Source: Raffaelea ambrosiae
Taxonomy: Eukaryota > Ascomycota > Sordariomycetes > Ophiostomatales > Ophiostomataceae
DNA length: 64,000 nucleotides
Direction: 5' to 3'
Assembly (NCBI GenBank): GCA_002778195.1
Contig: PCDI01000005.1
Coordinates: 2,791,093 to 2,855,092, forward strand
Shown here: one piece after another, positions 1 through 11,772 of the stretch
Position numbering within the stretch: position 1 is the stretch's first letter
Layout of the letters: the number at the start of each line of letters is the position of its first letter
Translations under genes and position numbers: made by a program
Notes under the pieces: generated by a model
The model's database searches: none
What the model was told of the DNA's origin: nothing
The model's input: the letters and a program-made list of their open reading frames with translations, nothing else

Positions 1-2576
1 CATTTCGTGATGCTGGCATGGCATCCAATGGCCACACACACACACACACACGCGCGCGCGCTCAGAGTTCGCCCTTCGGGGGGAAGACATCTACAGATGC
101 AGCTTACATGGGCGGAAATAGACGAAACACAGGAGAGCATATGAAAGGAGGCCGGAGGGGGGGCCCATCTGACAACGCCAAAAAGCCAAATAAAAAGAAG
201 ACGCCGCTAAAAAAAAGTTGAACAAGCTTAAAGGGACAGATGGGGAATGGGGGATTGGGGAGGAGACAACAACCACACGAAACCCAAATGGAGGCCATTT
301 TTTTTTCTTCCCTCTTTTCTTCTTCTGCCTCGTGCGTATAGCGTGACAACTGGCGAGAGACAGGCCGTTTGGGTTGTGGAGAATGGGACGCCCGGCCACC
401 TGCTGCATATCTCGTCTCGTTCCGACTTGCCATTTTTTCTGGAACCGAATTGTGAAGCAAAAGCAGATGCAGATACAGATGCAGATGAAAAGTGTTCCCA
501 TACACATTCCCACGCACAGAAGAAAAAGCATCTGCTTGCGTATGCAAGTCGTATGCTTCTCTTCTCGTCTTTGGGAAAAAAAAAAGAAAAAAAAAAAACA
601 AAAACCTCAGATAACCGCCGTATCATGATGACACTGCCTGCTTCATTGCGTATGCAGTTGTGTCCACTGTCAGGCCAAAGCCCAAACTTTATGCGCTGAA
701 GAGACGAACGAGAGACGTCCCCCAGATGTGTCTGAACCGGGTGTGGGTGCGTTGTGTATGTATGGCTTAGGCTTTCCAACTACGCACGCACACACACGCC
801 AGACGCAAACCGGCAAAGACGTGTTCCGAATGCTGTCGCAACACTGCAAAAAGGGGGGGGGGGGGGGACAAGAGGCACAGAAACATTAAGAGACAACGAT
901 GGGAAGGGGACGGGGGTCTGAGATCGGCTCGCATTTCCCTCATTGGCGTCTCCGTCATTGGGCAAGAGCCCCGGCAGACACAGGCAGGGCCAGGGCCAGG
1001 AAGATGAAAGGCCTGCAAGCAGCCAGCAGACACGACTACATAGTAGAGGGCAACAAAAAAAAAAGGAACAACAAGCTCGGGGGGAGGGTGGCATTCCTGG
1101 ATGCACCCACGGGCTAACAGACTGGCCGTGTGGTGGTAGCAGCAGAAATAATAATAAAAATTAAGAGTAAAAATAAGAATAAAAATAAAAATTAAGATCA
1201 AAATTAAAGATCAAAATTCAGAGAGAAACGCCCCCCTGCTGTCTTGGACGGGCAGAACCCAAACGCTTGAGGCTTGGAAGCTTAACAGAGTGTCAGCGCT
1301 AGTTAGGGGGCGGGGGTGCCCCGTAGCGGCGGGGGCGATGGAGTCGCAGCAGGGCCCAGATACAGTTTGGCTCTTTGGCTTTTTGGCTCTTTTGGGTTTG
1401 TCTGGGGCTCTTGGGGGGGGGGCTTGGAGGGGGGCGCCGCTTGGGTCGCCTTGGCTGCGGCCCACGGCATCTCTTAGTGGCCGAGATGTCCAGGAGCCAA
1501 CCATAGGCGGGCTGGGGGGGCCTGAGTCAGTCTCGCCTTCCCCACCCGCTCGGATGCGCGTCAAGTTCCAGACCCCTGTCAAACGCAACTCAAACTCGAC
1601 AGCGTCTGATCGGCGGTTTCCGAGCCTCAACCAGGGGGGGCGCGGCCATCCAGCGACCTTGTTTTTGGTAAGCAAAGGGGAAGACAACAGAGGGGGGGAA
1701 AAAGTCGAAAGTCGAAAATCGCCAACCCCGACAAACCAAACAACGACAGTCGAAAACGCCACCTCGGAAATGATTCGCAGGAACTCGGGTCATTCGTGCA
1801 TCTCGGAGAGAAAAAAAAAAGAGGAAAGCGAGAAGAGGCGGGAAAAAAAAAACAAGGACGTGAATCAGCATTGTCCTTGCTCTGAGCTGCGCATGTCGGT
1901 GGCAGTGCTGGCCGGCCACGTGATGGCTGAAAGAAGAAAGAGTTTCGTTCAACTGTTTTTTTCTCTTTTCTTTTTTGTGTCCCTTGTTGTTTGGTGAACA
2001 CAGCGTGTGTTGGCTGCTCAGCTCGGCGCGTTGTTGTCCCCTTGTTCCCCTGGTGGCTGTGCAGCGAGTTGCCGCAGGACGTCTTGACAAAGGGGAACAC
2101 AGGCAGAAGTCCACGGCTGCCACGATGCTGGGGGAAGGCCGCTTTTATGTCAATCGCCAACTGTGGTGGGCACGCATTGCCAGACGCGGATGGGCACAGG
2201 ACACTCTCTCGGGAGCGGCCGTGAGCTGTTAAGAGCAAGTTTTCTATTTCTATTTAGGTGCTTGTGCACATGGCAGTCTGTGAATGGTAGGGAAACCTGC
2301 TCACTCAGCCCATGTTGCAATGCATGCAAATACACGGCACGCTCCTTTCCTCCCATGTGCGAGCCACCACTTGACAGAGCTCGTCACGAGCACTACTCCT
2401 CTTGGCGGACACACCTGGACATACTGCTTCCAGGAACCAGGAACCAGTGTTTCCTCGCAAACCAAAATCAGCCACCACGCCCACTGTAGGCTGCTAGAGT
2501 GTTCGCCTTGCCCGGAAACTTCTTGCCCACGTCGGCTCGATGCTCGGCTGTCGCGATTCGGCGCTGGCCGCCCAGT
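1..2576. other. Intergenic, low complexity, no supported gene
   Basis: No reading frame here has domain-like content or believable exon structure. The stretch holds a CA/CG dinucleotide microsatellite (about 35-62), a run of 15 G (853-867), A- and T-rich homopolymers, and an AT-rich A/T/G-poor-in-C block (about 1147-1215) with repeats of the type AAAAATAA. Open frames present on both strands are compositionally biased and I do not call them genes. Confidence 0.6.
35..62. repeat. CA/CG dinucleotide microsatellite
   Basis: An alternating (CA)n tract passes directly into (CG)n at the left edge of the window. Confidence 0.9.
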
Positions 2577-3236
2577 CTACCTCTTTGTGCTCTTTTTCCC
2601 ACTGGACCGGTGGCCGTGTTGGCCGCTGCTATGCCCGCCGCCGTTGACGCGGCGGCTGTTGCTTCCAAGGCCAAGCAGCGAGTTCCTCATGTACACTGGC
2701 TCCGGTGGCCAACCGCTGGAGGCTGCACCATTGGCAGGCGCATAGGTTCCATGCCCGGTTCCAGACCCAGCTCCGTAGCTAGGTCTGTACCCAGTTCCAC
2801 ACCCAGCTCCAGAAGTCCCACAGGTTCCGTAGCCACCACCACAACCGGTTCCGTATCCCGTTCCATATCCCAGTCCGTATCCCGCTCCGGTGGTCGGTGC
2901 GGTCCAAGCGTTGCCTCCGCCAGCGCCGCTGTAGTGATTGTTGTACGCCGGGGAAAATTCGTATGCTCGCTGCTGCTGTTCTTGTGCCCACTGGCGCCGG
3001 CTTTGATCGTCGAGCCGGATCCGTTGCGATGTTGGCAGATAGCTCCCTTCTTGGACGGTCCGCCCACCGCGACGAACATGGGATGTGGCCGGGTAGGCCA
3101 TGCTGGTATCGCTGCCGTACACATTCATCCTGGTTCCGTTTCGAATGTAGGTCGCGTATGGATCGGGCGCGTACGAGTAGCCAGGGTAAGAGTACCCGTT
3201 GCCACCCTGACCCGCGCCGTACCGGTTGCTCGTCAT
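2577..3236 (-). CDS. Gly/Tyr-rich low-complexity protein, function unknown
   Basis: The single-exon frame encodes 219 residues. The N-terminal half is rich in Tyr, Gly, Ser and Asn. Residues about 110-165 carry short Gly-Tyr-Gly repeats of the form GYGTG, with five cysteines inside the repeat block. The C-terminus is basic and Ser/His-rich and ends KKSTKR. There is no signal peptide, membrane segment or recognisable domain. The repeats resemble prion-like or disordered glycine-rich fungal proteins. A TATA-like element on the same strand lies about 123 bases before the ATG. It diverges from the small membrane-protein gene at 3822. I do not recognise a family. Gene status rests on the long repeat-bearing frame and the promoter layout. 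Confidence 0.55.
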   Translation of the reverse strand: MTSNRYGAGQGGNGYSYPGYSYAPDPYATYIRNGTRMNVYGSDTSMAYPATSHVRRGGRTVQEGSYLPTSQRIRLDDQSRRQWAQEQQQRAYEFSPAYNNHYSGAGGGNAWTAPTTGAGYGLGYGTGYGTGCGGGYGTCGTSGAGCGTGYRPSYGAGSGTGHGTYAPANGAASSGWPPEPVYMRNSLLGLGSNSRRVNGGGHSSGQHGHRSSGKKSTKR

Positions 3237-3821
3237 CTCGCTATATGTTAGTGTTCAGTTGTGGCCGGCTGCCGTTTGGGGTTTTCTGATGGCTTTGGCT
3301 GTGCCTTTGTTTGGTAAAGAGCATCTACGTTGTGTTATTTCGAGGAGGAAGAAGAAGGTATTTATACACTGGCCAATTTCAGTGAGTGCCCACGTGCAAA
3401 CGCTCCGACTCACGAGGCTCTTCTGTGACACGCCGGCTGGGGGGGGGTTTCCATTGTAAAGTATCCAACGATCCTGAATAGGTTTGGTTGAACAAGGCCA
3501 AATCTGATTCACGAAAGGGAACAAAAAACAGTCGAGCCGCAAAGCAGAGTTTCCGCAAAGACAGATATTCAAACAAAGAATGCAGCTGCCAAGATGAAGA
3601 GTCTGGCTGTGTTCGCGGCCCACCTTGGCCAGCTTTGAAAGGACTTGGATCAAGGGACAAAGAATCCAAAACAAACATCCACTGGAGCGAACAATAAGAA
3701 GGCGCGGGTTGTTTTCCATACGCGTATATATGTAGATGTTTGCTCCGGATCGTCTCGGATCTTTCGTCATTCAGCTCAACGAACAGACTTACCATCAAGA
3801 AACCCCAGGAAACTGCCAGCC
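3237..3821. promoter_or_regulatory. Divergent promoter region with two TATA-like elements
   Basis: The 585 bases separate two divergent starts. The minus-strand gene has TATAAATA (3359-3366 read on the minus strand) and the plus-strand gene has TATATA at 3725-3730, about 92 bases before its ATG. No coding sequence is supported inside. Confidence 0.4.
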
Positions 3822-4085
3822 ATGCCTCAGAACAGGTTGAATAGTATAATCGAACATTGCTTGTACGCCATCCTCTACCTGTCCGCCGTGTACATAGCGT
3901 GCTGGCTGATCCACATGGCGTGCATTGTCTTGGCCTCGCTCGGCATCCTCATCATCGGCGTGAGCATTCTCTACATGATGCACCCTCTCCTGGTGGTGGC
4001 ACTTGCCTTGGTCCTCCTGGGCTGGGCAATCTGCGAGATGCTCAAGCCTTGCCAGAGCCAGGCTACCACGACGAACGAAGACTAA
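3822..4085 (+). CDS. Small two-to-three-pass membrane protein, unknown
   Basis: An 87-residue protein is predicted. I chose the ATG at 3822 because the protein from there is compact and begins with a short polar head before the first hydrophobic segment. The frame stays open upstream to 3645 but that part is not convincing. Residues about 12-34 and 37-72 form hydrophobic helices (two, or three if the second block is split). The tail is short and polar (ATTTNED). It has no cysteine-rich core or cleavable signal that would suggest a secreted effector. No family is recognised. It is divergent from the Gly/Tyr-rich protein gene with TATA boxes on both sides. Confidence 0.6.
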   Translation: MPQNRLNSIIEHCLYAILYLSAVYIACWLIHMACIVLASLGILIIGVSILYMMHPLLVVALALVLLGWAICEMLKPCQSQATTTNED

Positions 4086-4372
4086 GGCTTTTCCTCGTAC
4101 CAACTCACACAACAATACTGGAAGAGCTCTGTTGACTAGGACAGCATGCTTTGAGCACAGATGACAGTTTCTATGCGATGGTAAGTCGAAAAGAAGCCGC
4201 ATGGCAAAGAAGATGTACAGCTAGAACTTGCCAAAAAAAAAAAAAGAAGCGTTCCATTCCCTTAAAACCTTACTCAGTCCTATGCTCTGAAAAAATAAAG
4301 GAATAAAAAAAAGAATCAACAAGTGTCTGCCCTCCTTGTGTGTCCATCCATGTGAACTTCCCTTTTCTCCAA

Positions 4373-5665
4373 CTAGTATGCAGCCACGGCGCCGCCCCCA
4401 ATCGACTCCAGGAACGCGGTGCTCTCCCGGCCCTCGCTCACCTTGGCCAGCGCAATCAGGTAGGCCGCCTCGTTGCTCGCGGCCAGACGACGCACATACG
4501 CCTGCGCCACCTTGAGCCACTGGCTGCGCTCAGCCCGGCTGGCGCCGCGGCCCTCCCACACCCAGATCTCCCGGCCGCCGTCGTCCCACAAAAAGACGTC
4601 GCTGCTGTCAAAGTCCGAGAGCGAGACCGAGCTGGCGTCGCCCTTGACCAGGTCGAACGAGAGCGTGCCCGAGGCGTCGCTGAGCCGCCACAGCTGGCCC
4701 GCCTGCTGCTGCTGCTGCGAAGAGGAGGATAGAGGCACCGACATGGTCGGCCGCGCCGACCGGTAGCCGCCCGTGCTGGTGGTGGTGGTGGTGGTGGTAC
4801 TGTCGCCGGCGCGGTCGCCTCCGCGCAGCAAGCTGCGCACGCGGATCGACCGGCCCTCGTCCTGGCCGACCACCTCGACGCCGCCCTTGTGCGTGCGCTC
4901 CTTGATCTCCTCGGCCACCTCGGACGCCTTGTGCTTCTCCAGCGGGTGGCTGTCGCGGCCCTGCCACACCCACACCGTGTCGTCCGTCTCGAGCACAAAC
5001 ACGTCGCCGTCGTCCAGGCTGTCCACCGACGGCGCCACCTCGTAGACGACGAGGCCGCCGTCGGCGCGCACGCCGGGCTGCTTGAAGACGCGCAGCAGCG
5101 TGGCCGTGGGGGCGGCGGGCGCCTGCTCCTCCTTCTCCTCGACGTGCCGGAAGCCCGAGGCCACGCCGCCCTGGCGGATGTGCAGCCGCGGGAACAGCGC
5201 CAGGAACGCGCGCGACGGGCTGGCCTGGACCTCGCGGTGCTGCGTGGCGGCGCCGCGCAGAAACTCGTCGAGCTCGACGGTCTTGTAGGCGGCGACGCCG
5301 GCCTCGTCCTGGGACGTGTGGGCGCCGAGCCAGAAGAAGATGTCGTGCACCAGATGCGGCTGGGCGTCGCTGCCGTCGCCGCCGTCGCGGCCGTCGCGGC
5401 CGACCAGCACCGAGTGCAGCACAATGTAGCTGTCGCCGTCGTAAAAGTAGCCGTAGTCGCGCGGCGCGACGGGGACGACGGCAAAGTCTTCAATGCGGAA
5501 GACAAAGAGACCCGCGCGCGAGCCGATGCCGCCGGCGTGCCAGGCGGGCTCGGTGGCGGCCGAGGCATACTTGACGCGGTGGTCGATGTCGGAGCCGATG
5601 AGCTCGACGTTGCTGTCCTTGATGTCGTACTCCTTCAAGTGGACGAGGCCATCGTGGGGAGCCAT
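4373..5665 (-). CDS. Severin/fragmin-like actin-binding protein with three gelsolin repeats
   Basis: A single-exon gene encodes 430 residues. Gelsolin-fold repeats are visible at about 45-180 (DSYIVLH, then HDIFFWLG and GGVASGFRHVE), 195-285 (DDGDVFVLETDD, VWVWQGRDS) and 325-425 (SSDVFLWDDG, IWVWEGRGAS). Members of this family sever, cap or nucleate actin filaments in a calcium-dependent way in the cytoplasm. A three-repeat protein of about 400 residues is the usual size for fungal severin/fragmin-like proteins. A low-complexity Thr/Ser linker with a run of Thr (about residue 290) and a Gln run separate repeats two and three. The region just upstream of the ATG has a 16-base G run. The actin role is inferred from the family. 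Confidence 0.85.
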   Translation of the reverse strand: MAPHDGLVHLKEYDIKDSNVELIGSDIDHRVKYASAATEPAWHAGGIGSRAGLFVFRIEDFAVVPVAPRDYGYFYDGDSYIVLHSVLVGRDGRDGGDGSDAQPHLVHDIFFWLGAHTSQDEAGVAAYKTVELDEFLRGAATQHREVQASPSRAFLALFPRLHIRQGGVASGFRHVEEKEEQAPAAPTATLLRVFKQPGVRADGGLVVYEVAPSVDSLDDGDVFVLETDDTVWVWQGRDSHPLEKHKASEVAEEIKERTHKGGVEVVGQDEGRSIRVRSLLRGGDRAGDSTTTTTTTSTGGYRSARPTMSVPLSSSSQQQQQAGQLWRLSDASGTLSFDLVKGDASSVSLSDFDSSDVFLWDDGGREIWVWEGRGASRAERSQWLKVAQAYVRRLAASNEAAYLIALAKVSEGRESTAFLESIGGGAVAAY

Positions 5666-6379
5666 GGTGGTGATGGAGGTGGGGGGGAGGGGGGGGGGGG
5701 GGGGGAAGGCAACAATGGATCCTCGTCTTTCTGCGTCTGCGATGTGGACTCGTTTGTCCAGCTCTGTGATGCAACTGGGAGGATGGTTCCTGGGCTGTTT
5801 TGGCGCTGTGGTGCGCTCCAGCTACGAGGAGGGGTTCGCAACATGAAACAGAGGCGTCGTTGCTGGGCAGAGTTGTGGAGTGAACTAACGAGTTAGTTGG
5901 TTGCGTCATCACATGACGGCCACTTACACAGGTGGGCAGTCCACCAGTGGACAACACTGTCAAAATCCATGGCACTCTGGCGTCTCTGACGGGGAAGGAC
6001 AAGGTTGAACCGCGAGTTGGAAAAGACAAAAGAGAGGCTTCACCCAGGTGGTCTAGGTAGAACAGAGTTCAAAGAGGTACGATTGAGTTGTGTTGGTTGT
6101 GTTGTCAACACAGCGAAAGTGGAGACTTTCGTTCTTTTAAAATTCATCGTCTGCTATCCTCATTCGTCTTCGTCTACTCGAAAAATGCAATGAGACTGTA
6201 CTGTCTAAGGAAAAAGAAAAAAAAAAAAGAAAAAAAAAGGAAAAAAAAAAGGTTGACTATGGATAAGACCCCCCCCCAAAATCTGCTGGGGCCGTGTAAA
6301 TGAAGCGTCCCTTTTCCAACGCCGCGCAAACATGGATATCTCTCGTCGATCTCTTCGATATTGGCACCTCGTCTCCCTC
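5666..6379. other. Intergenic, G-run and A-rich tracts
   Basis: I see no gene. The stretch contains G runs at about 5682-5705 just upstream of the severin-like gene and a long A/G tract at about 6209-6252 near the 3' end of the next gene. Confidence 0.5.
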
Positions 6380-7285
6380 TCAGTAGTTGTGGCCCACATC
6401 AAACTTGTCTTCGTGCTTCTTCGCGAGACTCTCAAACTCTTCATCGTAGGGCAAAGAGTTCCGCTTCGAGCGACGGCCCGCCCGCCGCCTGAACATCAAG
6501 ATGCCAATGCCAATCAATCCCACACCCACAATGGGGCCCGAGATGACCGCCGCCATGACTGTCTTGCTCATGCCGCCGCTGTCGGCCGCGGCGGCCGTTG
6601 CCGATACGGACGCCGTCTGCAGTTGAGCAGGCGTGATGGTCGTCGTGAATGTGGGGATGGACTCCGAGGAGATCAGAGTCGGTGGCACGACTGTCGTGAC
6701 CAGGACGGGGCCATCCGTCACCACGGACGTGAACGTTGACGTGGGCGTCGGGCTACTCGTAGAGCTGCATACGGTCAGGACCGGTCCATCCACGGGTTCT
6801 CACGATAGATAGCACTGTCGCACTCACCTTGCTGTTGCTGCCGTAGACGTGGCCGAGATGGTCGGAAGGACACGAACACCCGCATCGGAAGAGGTCGAGG
6901 ATGGCGTCAGAGTCGTCGCCGGCGTCGCTGTGGTGGACTTTTCCGAGGTGGTGGCCGTGGTGGCCGCCGTCGTTTCAGCGGCTGCCTTGGTCGATGTCGT
7001 CGATGCTGATGTCGACTCAGTGGCGGCCGTGGCCGACGTGCTCGTTGTCGACGTGGTGGCTGTAGCAGCCGTGTCGGTGTCGTTGTCGTTGCCCTTGTCG
7101 GCATTGTTTGTGCCGCCGTCGGCGCTGGTCAGCGGTGCTTGGGCAGTCGAGGACGCTGTCGCAGCGCTTGTAGTCGTTGCATCCGGGGCTAGAATGCCCG
7201 GCAACACCCCGAGGTTGCCCACGCCGCTGGCAACACTGTCCACACCGCCGACAACGTCGCCTAAGAGATCCCGCTCTGCGATCAT
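6380..7285 (-). CDS. Ser/Thr-rich single-pass membrane protein, Mid2/Wsc-like layout
   Basis: There are two exons, 7285-6828 and 6764-6380, giving 280 residues. The intron 6827-6765 is GTGAGT...GCAG and joins phase 2 to phase 2. The N-terminal part (residues 1-30) is rich in DVV and GVGNL motifs. Residues about 35-220 are a Ser/Thr/Ala-rich, probably heavily O-glycosylated stalk. About residues 225-250 form one hydrophobic segment (GPIVGVGLIGIGILMF) followed by RRRAGRR, a stop-transfer. The tail is short and acidic (EEFESLAKKHEDKFD). The layout matches fungal cell-surface sensor-like proteins, but no extracellular WSC or cysteine-rich domain is visible. No cleavable signal peptide is obvious at this ATG, so a further 5' exon could exist. 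Confidence 0.65.
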
Positions 7286-8810
7286 TGTGCTTGGGGTGAT
7301 TTTCCGACGAAGACGGAGGCGAAATAAGGAATAAGGAATAAGAAACAAGGAATAAGAAATAAGAACTAGAATCTAAGGAAGAGGAAATTAAATAGAAATA
7401 CCAAGCAACCAAGCAAATACAAGAAGTGAAGATGATGGCGAATTAGACCTGCTGTCGACCGATCATGATGTTGGCTTCGAACACTACCAAGCCTGTGTCA
7501 CAAAGAACGTTGGCAGAAGCATAGAACAACAACGGTTACGAGACGAATCGGAACGGGAAGGAAAGGCATAAAAAGACAAGGAGGCCGCAAGGCAATCCTT
7601 TTAGCAGAAGCCAGAGTTGCACCGCACGGCACCACACAGCACGGCTATCACGGTCTTGGGACTCGAAACAAGGCCTCCCCAGGTTGTCGGCCATTCTCTG
7701 TGGCTGGCCGTACCCCTAACCCTGCTGTGCCAGACAATCCACGGCCGCCCCTGCAGAAGATCGGCCAAAGTTGGCGTGTGGGAAGAGGAGAAAGTAAACA
7801 AAGAGGGTCGTGCCGACCGCAGAGGCAGAGCAAAAGTGTAGGAACGTCATTGTCTTGCGACGTTCCTTGCTGCAGACCAAGGCCTCCCACTACCTGGTAC
7901 GCCCACAGGGGAGAAGTGTGGAGAGAGGACATGCCCGCAGACACTACGACAGAGAGCCACACGGCGCGCAACGTTTGATCATCCGTCCGGCTCAGCATGG
8001 ATAGGGGGTTGCGGGCGAGTGGACCACACCGCTGAAGACTAGTGGACGGGCGCTATAATTGGCTGGCTTCCAAGTGGTCAGGCCGTTTTCCGAAACCGCC
8101 TGAAACCGGACAGCGATCTTTTTTGTACTTGGCAATGCCCTTCATGTCGACGATAAGGCAAACCATGGGGAGAGGGAGGCAAATGCAGCGAACAAGGCCA
8201 TGCTTGTCTACTGGCAGGCATAAAGGACCACTTTTGACGTCATAGCCCTCGAAGGCCGCCTTCCCTCGACCACGAACAGGGCCAGCAACCGTCAAGTCAG
8301 ATAGACCCCAAGAAAAATCCTCCTTCGTCCGGCCTCCTCCAGGCCGAGCGTGATGCACGAGCTTATTTCTCGTGATGGACGACGATTCACTCCCGACCCA
8401 GAGGTTGCTGTGCAAATCTGCATATCTTTGGATGTGTTCGTGCCTGCGGTGGCGGCATGGCTTCGCTCTTCTTGCTCTGATCAATGCCTTTACAAAAGAC
8501 CCGTTGCCGGTGCGGCGGAAGAAACCCAACCAGCAGAACTTGCCATGCGAAAAGCAGAGTCCGCGGCCGTGGTCTGTGTGCGAGAGCCCACTCTTGTGAG
8601 ACGCACCCTCTGTAAGGCTTCCCATGGAGAGACTGAAGACACGGGCAGAGCAGCCCTTTCTGCCTTGCCCCCCCTGTCCTGGACCAGCCTGTTACTCAAA
8701 CGAGCCAGATAAACAAAAAAAAAGGTGCCCAGCTTGAAACAAACAAGGTCCGTTTTTTTAATCACTTTATACTTTTTTCTCTTTCTCTGTCTGACTAGGC
8801 TTTTAACCTT
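7286..8810. other. Intergenic, no supported gene
   Basis: About 1.5 kb without a convincing gene. A 190-codon minus-strand frame (8053-8625) has no recognisable composition or domain. A perfect CRE-like palindrome TGACGTCA lies at 8235-8242, but nothing nearby gives it a target. Confidence 0.5.
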
Positions 8811-10313
8811 CTACACCATTGCTACACTCGTGATGTTGCATTTGTCTGCAACCCTGGCACGGCCAGAGTCTGCGACTTGTAGACCAAGTTTCGTGATGTC
8901 GCCCGAGTCGACTACAATGCAGTGCCCGACGCGCCGAAACACGACCGGCTCTGTGCACAAGACAGGCTCCAAGAGCAGACAAGACACGTCTGAAGAGTAG
9001 TGTGCGGGGGCCTTGGGACCCGAGTCGCCGCTCAGGAAGAAAATAGAACGGGCCCGGGTCGCCCAGAGCGATGTCCAGAGTGTCCGGGTACAGCGCGCTG
9101 CCCGTCAGCTTCGCGAACTTGGTGGAAATCCTTATGCTCCCCAGCAAATGCAGCCGAAGTGCAGTTGCCGAGCTCGTATTGTGGACTGTGTTGTTGTTGC
9201 TGTTGTTGTTGCTGTTGTCCTGCGGTGCATCGATAGAGGACACGGAGACGAGACTTTCTGCTGTTGCGGCGTCGTATCCCGGCCGAACGGGCTCGTCGAC
9301 ACATGCCCAGGACCATGAAGGTGCGCGGTATGCCGCTGACGTCTTCGGTCGTGGCTCTTCTACCCACCAGTCCAAGAGACTCAACAGACTGGCCCGCCAT
9401 AGACCAGCGAGGTACTGGTCCCCCGTCGTCTGCCCGAAGAGGTTGGCAATTCCAGAGAAGGCTGGCAGCTTGTCACTGTTGTGCGTCAAGGCACAGTTGG
9501 AGTACGCGCGCACTAGGTTGTTCCATAGGTGAAGAACATGTGGCGACATCGCCTGGACAGCTGCCGGTTTCTTGCTGTCCGTCTGCCGAACGCTCTGCTT
9601 GCCGCCCAGTGTCCTCTCAGCCTCGGCCATCGCCCGCAGAGGCTCCAGACTCTTGACCGAATGGAACTGCGGAATGCCTCGCGGAAACCCCTCGCACGCG
9701 AGAGCTCTGTCAGGCACTCCCAGAGAACCTGCGACTTGCTGAAGTAGACCACTCTCGGCGACAGCAGGCGCTCCTGGAAGGCCCGGCCTCTTTGGTGCAG
9801 TGGCCCCGTGAGGATTTGGCGGTCCCAGTAGGTGGTGTCGAAGATGCAGTGATCGTCCCCGCCGCGCAGGGCCCCCGAGGGTGCTCGAACACGACCAGGT
9901 GCCGCTGTCGTCGGATCTCTGGCTCGAAACAGACCACCATGCGGATCGTCTGACGCCGATGCGGCCAGCGTGCAGGCCGAACTGCTGTAGATGGACTGCA
10001 TGCGTGGGATCTCGCGCGCAAAGTCCGCCAGCGAGTCCTGAACAATGCAGAGCACATCGGTCCAGAGATATTCGGCCGACAGACGACGGGTCACGACGAT
10101 CGCGTCTTGGAACGTCTTGGGCAGGTCCGCGATCCGATGTGCTCCCCATCGAAAGTCGTCGAGCGTCGACTGGAGCAGCTTTCGTGCCTGGTCGGAGCCC
10201 CATCGATAGCTGAGCGTCGCATAAGGCGCTGGCCTGATGCGATCTTGGGCCCCGTCGACGAGTCTCCAGAACGATGTCTCGGAGCGGCCAATGGACATAA
10301 GCCGACTCGGCAT
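8811..10313 (-). pseudogene. HET-domain (heterokaryon incompatibility) gene broken by two frameshifts
   Basis: The 5' part reads as a HET domain in one frame (10313 to about 9705): ATLSYRWGSD, a Leu-Trp-Thr-Asp block and MQSIYSSSACTLAAS are typical family motifs. At about 9700 the homology moves to a second frame (ACEGFPRGIPQFHS onward, to about 9050). Near 9050 it moves again to a third frame, which carries the C-terminal FRRVGHCIVVDSGD block and stops at 8811. An Asn/Ser run and Gln-codon repeats lie around 9190-9225. HET proteins trigger cell death on fusion between unlike strains. Neither shift has usable splice sites that restore the frame, so I call it a pseudogene. Weak N-terminal similarity may extend upstream to about 10500. 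Sequencing error at both points is the main alternative. Confidence 0.7.
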
Positions 10314-11693
10314 CCGGCCTGGGCTGCGCTGGCTTTGACTAGCTGGAGTTCCTCTTGGTGGATGCGGAACATTGTCGAGCCATTGTGGACGCGCGATTAT
10401 GACAGCGCGTTCTGCTACTATGGTTCACATAGTCGAATACAACGCTGCACACAATGCACTTCTGCTCCACTGCTATCAGGAAGGGCGACAGAGTCGGATG
10501 GTGGTCATGGCAGACATAATGCTCTTGTTTTCTTGAGAGCAAGCCTCTCTTCGCGTAGAGCGCCCCGTGGAACTCTGAACAGAGTGTGCGATATTGTGGC
10601 AGGACTGAGGAAGACGCGCTGGTCACGTTCAGCTTCACAGTCGGTTGTCCCACGAAGAAAAAAGGGTTGTTAAGTCGAGAAACAACACTAGGCAAGGAAA
10701 CCAAAGCTCGGAATCGGCTTGCTAAAGGGTTGTATCGTGGCCTCCTGCTGATGCCGACTCGTGAGATATCACATGCGTTTTCATCTTGCTTTGCTTAGTC
10801 GACTAGACAAGACTGACCATCGGCCATGATGCTTCTTTTGTCGAGTGATCGGCCATGCATACAAAAGAATCCGAAGGTAACCCGGGGGGGGGGGGGGGGG
10901 GGGACGTGTTCACAACAAAGACCAACTTTGCGGTGAGGCTCTTGACAGACCACGTACATACTAGGACAGGGCCAAAAGAAGGCATCATACGAGGTATCAA
11001 GTTGTACATAAATACTTACCTCTACCCTCTTGTAACTTCTTATGATTAACAGTTGCTATTAACCAGATACTATTAAACTGTCTGTTTTATTGTGTATCGT
11101 TGTGGCTGCATCTCTTGGCCATTGGTAGGCAAGGAGTACAAACATGAAATCTTATTGATAGTATCGCGAACTAACAGCTCATCAGCTTCAAACAACGAAT
11201 ACGCTCCTTCAGCCCCTAAAGACATCTGGGGTTTCACAATGTGTACACTTATTTATGGGAAAACACATTACACGGTCTGTGGCCACACAACCCGAAGCAC
11301 ATTTGCGACCGAAATTCCGTGCAGGAATGCACCAACCCGAGAGGACATGGCAAGAGGGATTTTTTGTCCGAACATCGTGGAAAAGGATGATCGCAGAAAC
11401 ACAATGTCTGAGGCCAACGAGCCCTGTGCAGCGTGCATGCATTTATATGTATGGGTTGATCGTCAGTACTTGCTGAAGTAGTAGTATGCCACTGGCTTTT
11501 AACAGAAACAAACTCTTCAATATGCCATGGTTTGGAGCTTCGGGGCCTTAGATGGGCTTTGTTGTGTGGAGGATTAAGCTGTGCTTTACCTCGCAGTTAC
11601 ATCCCAGAGCTGTGATTTTCTGTACCTGGGCCTGTGTTTCTGATCTGGAAGAAATTCTGCAATTAGTTAAGAAGAGAGTCAAGACGTTGTACA
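10314..11693. other. Intergenic, partly AT-rich, no supported gene
   Basis: This stretch holds the longest G run of the window (20 bases) and an AT-rich block at about 11000-11150. No protein-like frame is supported, apart from possible HET remnants just upstream of 10313. Confidence 0.5.
10884..10903. repeat. 20-base G homopolymer
   Basis: This is the longest of several G runs. Others are at about 853-867, 5690-5705, 14386-14400, 23121-23133 and 45570-45583. All lie outside coding sequence. Confidence 0.9.
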
Positions 11694-11772
11694 ATGCTGT
11701 CATTCAAACTCTCCCGTGATCCCTTGTCCCCTTGTCCCACGTTGGCCTTGTTAATGTGGTGCGATCCGTCTC

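Noticed and set aside
8235..8242. TGACGTCA palindrome as a bZIP target
   Set aside because: A single site more than 24 kb from the bZIP gene and beside no called start.
8053..8625. A 190-codon minus-strand frame
   Set aside because: No domain, signal or plausible neighbours; base use is like the flanking non-coding DNA.
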